From Colletotrichum lupini (Eukaryota; Ascomycota; Sordariomycetes; Glomerellales; Glomerellaceae): 64,000 bases of DNA. This document shows, one piece after another, positions 57,277-64,000 of the stretch; the first letter of the stretch is position 1; the number at the start of each line of letters is the position of its first letter. Where the stretch lies: NCBI RefSeq assembly GCF_023278565.1, contig NC_064679.1:2914001-2978000 (forward strand). The letters run 5' to 3'. Made by a program: the position numbers and the translations under genes. The notes under the pieces are model-generated. The model made no database searches, had not been told where the DNA came from, and saw only the letters and a list, made by a program, of their open reading frames with translations.

Positions 57277-58853
57277 AGTCGTGATGTTTCGCTGCCGCGT
57301 CTAGCGGACAGATCTACGTTGGTGGCTACCGTTAGAACAGTATGAACGAGCGGATAGTGTCGATCTAGATCGACCTAGATCAACCAAACGAACGAAGCCT
57401 GCGTATACATACGAGTTGTGCCCTCGCTATCGGTAAAGAGCCATACCTTAGTGCCTTTAACGTTCCATCCAGCTGTTTGAAGGAGTGTCTAGTTTCCTCA
57501 CTGATCACGAAATGGCATCGTCTCAGGGCGTATAAGCGTGGGTAATGCTGGGTCGTCTCCCAAACATGCTAGGTAGGAAAGCTTATTTGTCACTTGGGAC
57601 ACGGACTGTCGAGTTAAAACGCCGTGGATGCCACGGATTTGTTGTCCGTACCACTCAGGGTCCAAGATCAGACAAGGCTCATCCATCTCCAAGTCGGTTG
57701 GCTCGGCTAAGAGGGAGCCAGACGCGAGGCAAATTGAAGGTGCTGGTCGTCTCAAATCATGTTGGTGGCTGACAATTGAGCACGGGCAACGTAGTATGAC
57801 CCGACTTGCTTGAGTTGCCGTATATTGAGGAGAGGAATGAAGATGGCTGTGTAGTGCGTACGAATTCCAGCCTCGGGAAAGCTAGCCACGGGTTTCATGA
57901 ATCTCTTGTTGTTTTTGAGAGTGATGATAATTGTACACGTCGCCGTGGCTGGGCCTTGTAAAGGATGAGGCCATTGATGTATCAGTTCAGCCCATGTGAA
58001 GGGACGTGCTAAGGCTAAGCATATTCAACAACAACAAAAAGTTGATTACTAGTGAAATGCCGAAAACCCGTGGTCAAGTTATATAACCGCATTGAGTTCT
58101 TTCAACTGCCAGCTCGTAAGTTCTTGCCAAGGAGAACAACAGGCGAACACTTCGACTGATCGCGCGATAAGCTCAAGCGTCCCGAAAGCTGAAGGACTGG
58201 GATCCCCCTCGGAACTTCCGACTTCCGACATCAGCCGCAAGAGCCAACAAGAAACGCCCGCAAAGTCTCATGTTCCCCATTGAGGTGATGATGCTTATAT
58301 GTCTACCTCGTCTCCACATCGAAAGAACTGCGTGGGTCGTATCGAATTGTAAAGAGTTCCACCTGGCTATGTTTTCTTCAAGCACGACTAACGGCCTCCA
58401 TGCTTAGTAATACGTGCTACGTGCCTCCTAAACACACACATCACTTAGCGTCGACTGCCGGAGAAGAACTTTATTGATTTGAGCTAACGAAATGATCCGA
58501 TAGTAAAGAGACTTGGATGTTCCGCTGATCGGACGAAGGAACGCGCGATAGATGAATTAGAACATCGGAATCACGAGGAATGCATTGGACGCTGGCATAT
58601 GTAATCAAGTCAGTGTCTCTGAGTGGACAGCGGCATCGCCCGTTATAGAAAGTGGGGGAGGGGATTGTGCTTGGATGGGGTCACTCTAGATTAGACGTCC
58701 ATAGCTTCCGAGAGCTTTCAATGACTTCTCATCTTAGCTCAACTCACTCATCCAATTCATCACCACTACTTCTCATTCACGTAACCTGATAACCCACTAC
58801 TCATCGAATATCAGACTATCATTACTGGACTGGATACATCCAAAAACGCAACC
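57277..58853. other. Divergent spacer: carboxypeptidase and riboflavin synthase promoters
   Basis: 1.58 kb without a supportable gene. It includes the palindrome at 57360-57373. The last 150 bp before the riboflavin synthase ATG are CA/CT-rich, as in fungal leaders. Confidence 0.5.
57360..57373. promoter_or_regulatory. 14-bp palindrome TCGATCTAGATCGA
   Basis: A perfect palindrome 84 bp before the carboxypeptidase ATG, followed at once by another half-like CCTAGATC. Possible dimeric factor site; inference only. Confidence 0.4.
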
Positions 58854-59637
58854 ATGTTCACCGGCATCGTCGAAGAAATCGGAGGTCCGGACCCCTCATC
58901 TCTCACCCTTGACTCACCCCTCATCACACATCAAACTTGGAATGCCCTCAACTAACATCCCACCCTCAGTCGTCTCCGAGCTCAACCCCAACGACGAGAC
59001 AGGAGGCACCTCCCTCACAATCACTCTGCCAGAGTCCTCCACCCTCCTCTCAGACTGCCACCTCGGCGACTCAATCGCCATCAACGGCGTCTGCCTCACC
59101 GTCACATCCTTCGAAGCCTCCGGCCCCCCCTCCTTCAAGGTCGGCGTCGCCCCCGAGACCCTGCGCATCACCAACCTCGGGTCCCTGGTCAAGGACTCGC
59201 GCGCCAACCTCGAGCGCGCCGTCCGCGCCGACACCCGCATGGGCGGCCACTTCGTCCAGGGCCACGTCGACACCACGGCCACCATCCTGGCCGTCACCCC
59301 TGACGGCAACGCCCTCACCTTCCGCTTCGCGCCGCGGGACAAGGCCGTCCTGCGCTACATCATCTACAAGGGCTACGTCGCGCTCGACGGCACGAGCCTG
59401 ACCGTGACGCAGGTCAATGACGAGGAGGGCTGGTGGGAGGTCATGCTGATCAGCTACACGCAGGAAAAGGTCGTTGTCGCGAGCAAGAAGCCCGGTGACA
59501 CTGTCAACATTGAGGTGGACATGATGGCAAAGTATGCTGAGAAGAGCCTCGCGGGGTACCTCGGCGGTGCCGGCAGTGCTCCGTTGGAGAGAATGGTTGA
59601 GCGGATCGTAGCTCAGGGACTTGGTGGCAGGTCTTGA
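58854..59637 (+). CDS. rib5: Riboflavin synthase, alpha chain
   Basis: Two exons (58854-58884, 58970-59637) give 232 aa, the family's size. The enzyme joins two molecules of 6,7-dimethyl-8-ribityllumazine into riboflavin plus a pyrimidinedione, the last step of vitamin B2 synthesis. The start MFTGIVEEIG is the signature of the family; two repeated lumazine-binding halves follow, each with GDSIAINGVCLTVTSF-type or GYVALDGTSLTVTQV sequence, and FVQGHVDTTA in between. The intron has a good CTAAC branch point and CCTCAG acceptor, but its donor GTCCGG breaks the usual GTRNGT pattern. No other GT nearby restores the frame, and reading through meets a stop before exon 2. Confidence 0.95.
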
Positions 59638-59911
59638 GGAGAGAGTACATGTGCCGAAAAGAAAACGTCATTCTTACTTATCTAACGAGCTTCTTTTATA
59701 CAGCTACTTCATTTAAGCAGTGGGTTTAAAATGCGTTCATTTGTACAAGCCGCCATGCGACATATACAACTGGGGAACCGGTGCGTGATACCCCCGCGTC
59801 CCAACCAGCTTCGATACAAGGGGACAAAAAAACAGTTAATCGGAATCAATCGAGTGACTGTATTCAGGACCAACGACGAAGAAAAAATAAACGAACTCAT
59901 ATAAAATTACA

Positions 59912-60075
59912 AAAGCTCAGCCCCCCTCACGGGGGGCCTACGAAATCCCAGGAGACTCTGACCAGCCTGAGGTATAGTGATGCTAGGATTTTCACGAGAC
60001 CCGAACTCGTGACATATGGGTGCGCGGCAGTTCAAACGAGGACATTCCCCGCCACGCCATAGGCCTTGGTGAAGG
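59912..60075 (-). ncRNA. Possible Pol III transcript / SINE-like element
   Basis: On the minus strand there is a box A-like TGGCGTGGCGG (60059-60049, one mismatch to TRGYNNARNNG). It is followed after 42 nt by a box B-like GTTCGGGTC (60006-59998, one mismatch) inside a 7-bp stem TCACGAG/CTCGTGA with a 7-nt loop that imitates a tRNA T-arm. Downstream comes a perfect 7-bp GC hairpin (GCCCCCC/GGGGGGC, 59920-59937) and then TTTT (59914-59911), the Pol III stop signal. No matching acceptor stem is visible, so it is not a working tRNA gene. A tRNA-derived SINE or an unknown small RNA would fit; boundaries are approximate. Confidence 0.35.
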
Positions 60076-60188
60076 AATAATATCTTTTGTGTTATTATAG
60101 AGGGCGGGTGGTGAATGTCAACCCAGATAGGTGGGTGAGTCTATGCATTGTTTCCCGTATACTCACAATAGGGGGATTCTAACCATCA

Positions 60189-61955
60189 TCAAGCATCGCC
60201 CCAGACCTCGGCTAGCCGCTGACTGACGGCCTTGGCAATCTTCTTGCGCCCTACAAGATTGGGCAGACCGCTGATAACCATCTCCCGTTTCCTCTTTAGC
60301 CCTTGCTCGCCTGAGCCGCACTCCTGAAACGCCTTGATGAAATCATGTGGTGTCTTCCACCGCTTCTGAATCTCCAAAGCCTTCTCTCCCGTAATGCCCC
60401 TAGTCGTCATGAGCATTTTAAGGTAAACATCTCGTAAGGTCATCATGTCCGACTTGGACGCCAACGACGCAAAGGCCGCGTATGTAATGTAGTAATTCGT
60501 CGTAGGCTCTTTCTTCCGAAGGTGTTCTAGCAACGGCAAGTAGTTCTGTGCTGTCAAGGCCGGTGTCGGAATGACCAGAAGAGGCTTGCATTCGTACATC
60601 TTCTTGAGCATGAATGTCATCCGCGCAAGGTACCGGATCGTGTCGTCCATCTTCTGAGTCTTCTTCAAAAAGTAGCCATTAACTACTTGTGTAGACGCAG
60701 TGGCGGATCGAACCATTTCCTCAATCTTGGAAAAATACGCCGAGTCCAAGGCAATTTCCTCGACTATGTAGACAACGTGTTTGACTCCAGATTTGCGAAG
60801 TCGGAATTTCTGCTCATGAAAACGGCCATCCTTGATACTGCTAACAAGGTCGTCTAGTCGCTTGCGCTCAACAATCCAATCCAGCACAACCTCATCTCCC
60901 TCTGCGCCGAAGCGGGATAGGGCGTTGGGATCGTGGCATTTGGCGATCCATTGTGCATCACCGACGTCCAGAGCTCGCATTATAGGTTTTACGCCCTTTT
61001 TGGTGAGCTCGTCTTGCATGTAGTCGCGATCCTTGACTGCTCGAACTTCGCGGATGTCAAGGGCGAGATGAACGGTAAATGAACCGGGTGCCAGCCGAAT
61101 CGGGACGAAGTTTGGTAACGATGCCTCATCCGAGACCACTGGTCCATTCGCGACAACGCCTTCGTATTCTGATGTCGTTCTCGGCCGCTCCGCTGGCTCG
61201 ACAGATGGCGAAGCTTCTCTATCCAACGGTATGGAGGTCAGATCAACCCCACTGGCAGGTCCGGCATGCGTACTAGGGCCTGCGGTAGCATGGCCGGCTG
61301 CGCCGCTCGCTTCTGCGGTCTTTTTGATGCGTTCAGCAACTTCCCATCCCTCATCGGTAAGAGAGTACCGCCTCTGTGGGCGGCCTTTCTCGCAAACAAG
61401 ATCCTTTTCGATGAGCGTCTTCATCGAGTTCCATGCCGTGTAGTACTTGCCAGGGTCACTGGGTGCAGAGAAGGATGCGTCGCAGTGTTCCTGAGCCAAG
61501 TCTATGAGGCTGGCTTTGGTTATCCCAGATTGTACACCCTTATCCAGTGTGGAGAGTGATAGCAAGAGAGCGTAGGCGCCTGAGCGATATGTTGGAACGT
61601 AAGGCTTTACCTTGCGTGCTTTCTTGGGTGGAGGGTGCTCGTCATCATCAGCAGCGCCGCCGAGGGATGTGCGGTCTTCCTTGGACAGCCGTGGATTCTT
61701 AGGCATGGGCAGACCGTTTGACTGGCAATGCTCCTTTAGCTTATCAGTCAGACGTGAAGAGAGCTTGTCTCCGAAGCCCTTGAGCTGGGTGAGCTGACGT
61801 GGATGCTGAAAGGTGATGGGGCATGCCTTGAGAGACTCATAGGCATTTCGATAGGTGGAGGTGCTCTTCATGTTCCGTTCTCTCGCAGTATCCAGCCACT
61901 CCTTGACCCAATCGAGGAGCAGGGGATTGGCGTATTGCTCGTGTTCGCCAGCCAT
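60189..61955 (-). CDS. mus81: Crossover junction endonuclease MUS81
   Basis: A single exon of 588 aa. Mus81, with its partner Eme1/Mms4, cuts branched DNA such as 3' flaps, nicked Holliday junctions and stalled forks, and acts in repair and meiosis. In order: N-terminal helix-hairpin-helix (about 10-75, LTQLKGFGDKLSSRL), a winged-helix region (about 125-215), a Ser/Pro/Ala-rich linker, the XPF/ERCC4 nuclease (about 293-430) with LDIRE (Asp300) and the VERKRLDDL motif (E363, R364, K365), and a C-terminal helix-hairpin-helix (RGITGEKALEIQKRW). All catalytic residues are present. The start at 61955 (MAGEHEQYANPLLLDWVKEW) matches the family start. Confidence 0.97.
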   Translation of the reverse strand: MAGEHEQYANPLLLDWVKEWLDTARERNMKSTSTYRNAYESLKACPITFQHPRQLTQLKGFGDKLSSRLTDKLKEHCQSNGLPMPKNPRLSKEDRTSLGGAADDDEHPPPKKARKVKPYVPTYRSGAYALLLSLSTLDKGVQSGITKASLIDLAQEHCDASFSAPSDPGKYYTAWNSMKTLIEKDLVCEKGRPQRRYSLTDEGWEVAERIKKTAEASGAAGHATAGPSTHAGPASGVDLTSIPLDREASPSVEPAERPRTTSEYEGVVANGPVVSDEASLPNFVPIRLAPGSFTVHLALDIREVRAVKDRDYMQDELTKKGVKPIMRALDVGDAQWIAKCHDPNALSRFGAEGDEVVLDWIVERKRLDDLVSSIKDGRFHEQKFRLRKSGVKHVVYIVEEIALDSAYFSKIEEMVRSATASTQVVNGYFLKKTQKMDDTIRYLARMTFMLKKMYECKPLLVIPTPALTAQNYLPLLEHLRKKEPTTNYYITYAAFASLASKSDMMTLRDVYLKMLMTTRGITGEKALEIQKRWKTPHDFIKAFQECGSGEQGLKRKREMVISGLPNLVGRKKIAKAVSQRLAEVWGDA

Positions 61956-63088
61956 AATGCTGCTGTGATGTTGGAGTTTCCTTGCGGCGTCGGTACGTCA
62001 AAGATCATTGCCAAGAACTGGACAACAAAAAGAGCATCTCTGCCGGTGTGTATGCAGCCAGGCTGAGAAATTTGATTTCCAAAACAAACAAATCGCCCCA
62101 AGATGCAGTTATCTACCAGGATGCCGAGCGTGCCTTGCCGGCTAGAGAGAGGCGAAGAAGAGGGCGGGAGAGGAAGGAAACTTGGAGTCGCGACGCGCAG
62201 ACACGCCAAGCAGTGGCACTTGGCGTATAGTGGTCATCACGAATCCACGTGACAGGCAGTGCCTATACAAAGGATACCCAATTCTTGCGCCAGGGCCATC
62301 CGGCGTTCTGAGGGCTGAGGGGCGCCGATCACCTCCTGTGCAGCTTAGTGAGTGACAACAGCCGATTAAGGTACTTCACTAAGACCACAGCTTCAATTAA
62401 TATTTCCAAAAAGAGAAAAAAAAAAAAAAGAAGGAGAAAAAAAAAGAAAAGGATCAAATCGTGTTTTATCGGGAACATCCTGCGAAGCTTTAGATATCTT
62501 CAGAGAGTAAACCAGGCAATATAATATCTATGGCGACGAATAGAAGTCGCCAATATGTCTCGAGCGGCAGTTTAGGTGGTCCGTCACAAAAGTAAGTAGT
62601 GCCCCTCATGAACCTAACGCTGAGGAGGGGCAATCCGGGCTGCGACCCCACCCCTTCCTGTTGCGGTGTGCTGCATCCATCCAGCGCCCAGTCTGACTTG
62701 CATGATTGCATCACGGGTAATGGCTACGGCGGGGCCTGCCTGTTAATGTCGCTGTTGTTCTCGCATGAGGTAAATGGCGGGGAGCTGAGGTGAGCCTGGC
62801 AGAGACGCAGGTAACAGATGAGTGGAGGCAACAGCACACTGGAATGGCGGCCACCGCATCCAGTTTCCTGGTCAGCAAGCACCTTATTGTAAGGTAGGCA
62901 AATGGCAAACTACCGCCCTCCATTTCTCTCCACTGTTTCCTCGTAAACATCCCCAGCTCCATTACCTACTACGTTGCCTCTTTATTTCTCTCCTTCATCC
63001 ACCCTGGCCATCGCTTTCCCAACACGTTGAATCTCTTTTGAAATTGTCTCGTTCACCCATAGCCATTCGCTTGAGTCCACAGCCCGTC
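61956..63088. promoter_or_regulatory. Divergent promoter region of MUS81 and phosphoacetylglucosamine mutase genes
   Basis: 1.13 kb between divergent starts. It holds an A-rich tract (62415-62452) and a CT-rich leader before 63089. No gene supported; the 113-aa frame at 61868-62209 overlaps the MUS81 start in another frame. Confidence 0.5.
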
Positions 63089-64000
63089 ATGTCGGACGAA
63101 AAGATCATCGCCGCTTCGCAAAAGCACCCCATCGTGCCGAACCACACCTTCAAGTATGGCACTGCGGGGTTCCGGATGAAGGCTGATCTCCTTGACGGTG
63201 TCACTTTCCGTGTCGGTCTGCTTTCCGGCCTGCGTAGTCGCAAGCTCAATGGCCAGGCTATTGGTGTCATGATCACAGCTAGCCACAACCCCGCTGCCGA
63301 TAATGGCGTCAAGATTGTTGACCCCATGGGAGACATGCTTGAGCAGGAGTGGGAGTCGTATGCTACTAAGCTTGTCAACAGCTCCTCGGACCAGGAGCTT
63401 GTCGACAATTACAAGGCCTTGGCTTCCCAGCTCCGCATCAACTTATCCGATCCTGCCCGCGTCGTTTACGGTCGAGACACCCGCCCTTCGGGCCACAAGC
63501 TTGTCGCTGCTCTGGCCGATTCCTTCGAGGCCACCGGCGTTGAGTACACCGACTACAAGATCCTCACCACTCCCCAGCTCCACTACCTCACCCGATGCGT
63601 CAACACCGAGGGCACGCCGCAGTCGTATGGCAAGGTCAGCGAGACTGGATACTACGAGAAGTTTGCCGACGCTTTTGTCAAGGCTCTCAAGGGTCGCAAG
63701 GTTGACGGCCAGTTGACCATCGACTGCTCCAATGGCGTTGGTGGTCCCAAGTTGACCGAGTTCCTGAAGCACGTCCCCAAGGACGTCACTGGCTTCGACG
63801 TCAAGGTTGTGAACGATGATGTTCTTCGCCCCGAGGTCCTCAACCTCGACGTAAGTTGCATTGCATCCGTACCACTCTGTGCCTTAGCTGACTTGTGCAG
63901 TGTGGTGCAGACTTCGTCAAGACCAAGCAGCGCGCCCCTGCTTCTCCCAAGCCCATCCCGGGCGCTCGCTACTGCTCCTTTGACGGTGACGCCGACCGCT
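63089..64000 (+). CDS. agm1: Phosphoacetylglucosamine mutase, N-terminal part (cut by window edge)
   Basis: Exon 1 is 63089-63850 (254 aa), then an intron with GTAAGT/TGCAG, then 63901 to the window edge (33 codons more). The enzyme (yeast Pcm1/Agm1) converts GlcNAc-6-phosphate to GlcNAc-1-phosphate, the step before UDP-GlcNAc used for chitin, N-glycans and GPI anchors. It belongs to the alpha-D-phosphohexomutases. The phosphoserine loop TASHNP (Ser65) and the metal-binding loop DGDADR (282-287) are both present, and FKYGTAGFRMKAD near the start and YGRDTRPSG are typical. The sugar-binding and phosphate-binding domains lie outside the window. Confidence 0.96.
   Translation, partial: MSDEKIIAASQKHPIVPNHTFKYGTAGFRMKADLLDGVTFRVGLLSGLRSRKLNGQAIGVMITASHNPAADNGVKIVDPMGDMLEQEWESYATKLVNSSSDQELVDNYKALASQLRINLSDPARVVYGRDTRPSGHKLVAALADSFEATGVEYTDYKILTTPQLHYLTRCVNTEGTPQSYGKVSETGYYEKFADAFVKALKGRKVDGQLTIDCSNGVGGPKLTEFLKHVPKDVTGFDVKVVNDDVLRPEVLNLDVSCIASVPLCALADLCSVVQTSSRPSSAPLLLPSPSRALATAPLTVTPTA

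Noticed and set aside
59942..60060. Functional tRNA gene
   Set aside because: A T-arm-like hairpin is present, but no acceptor stem pairs with the sequence after it and box A and box B each have a mismatch.
1..64000. CRISPR array, biosynthetic gene cluster, telomeric repeat or viral insertion
   Set aside because: No spaced short repeats, no PKS/NRPS/terpene core enzyme, no TTAGGG array and no viral gene were seen.

Overview
The window is nuclear DNA of a filamentous ascomycete. The gene set points to Pezizomycotina and probably Sordariomycetes; genus and species cannot be settled from sequence alone. The evidence is short introns (50-90 nt, one of 180 nt) with GTRNGT-type donors, CTRAY branch points and YAG acceptors, fungal orthologues such as MDM31, PNO1, RIM15, MUS81 and AOX, G+C-rich coding regions in long intergenic spacers, and a repeat damaged by transitions typical of repeat-induced point mutation (RIP). 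I rebuilt 14 genes with exon boundaries; two more are cut by the window edges or known only in part.

Layout. 1-280 (-): N-terminus of a Gln/Asn/Ser-rich protein, possibly a Msn2/Seb1-type zinc-finger regulator, behind a spacer of about 6 kb. 6317-7556 (-): alternative oxidase. 10349-11115 (+): unknown multi-pass membrane protein. 12296-13418 (+): eIF3j (HCR1). 14969-17325 (-): MDM31/32 mitochondrial inner-membrane protein, divergent from 18088-19129 (+): PNO1/DIM2 ribosome-assembly factor. 20229-22136 (-): eIF3d. 22753-24355 (-): bZIP transcription factor. 28110-29085 (+): LPLAT acyltransferase. Three genes of translation or ribosome biogenesis therefore sit within 10 kb.

Accessory-looking block, 29.1-40.1 kb. 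It starts with two directly abutting AT-rich copies of a 1278-bp sequence (29153-31708) that differ mainly by C-to-T and G-to-A changes. About 8.4 kb without a supportable gene follows, holding long homopolymer tracts (poly-C at 32.2 kb, T22/G15 at 34.4 kb) and several perfect palindromes.

Right part. 40158-45879 (+): RIM15-type PAS/AGC kinase with a receiver domain whose phospho-acceptor Asp is Glu. 45880-51703: no gene. 51704-53819 (+): MFS transporter resembling phosphate:H+ symporters. 55483-57276 (-): secreted S10 serine carboxypeptidase with altered substrate-binding residues. 58854-59637 (+): riboflavin synthase. About 59.9-60.1 kb (-): a possible Pol III/SINE-like element. 60189-61955 (-): MUS81 nuclease. 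63089-64000 (+, cut): phosphoacetylglucosamine mutase.

The genes are scattered housekeeping and regulatory functions (respiration, translation, nutrient signalling and uptake, DNA repair, cell-wall precursor synthesis), not one pathway. I see no secondary-metabolite cluster, no transposase and no CRISPR. The best candidates for something new are the tandem RIP-mutated repeat with hairpins near both ends, the Pol III-like element, the charge-swapped carboxypeptidase and the palindrome array upstream of the RIM15 kinase.
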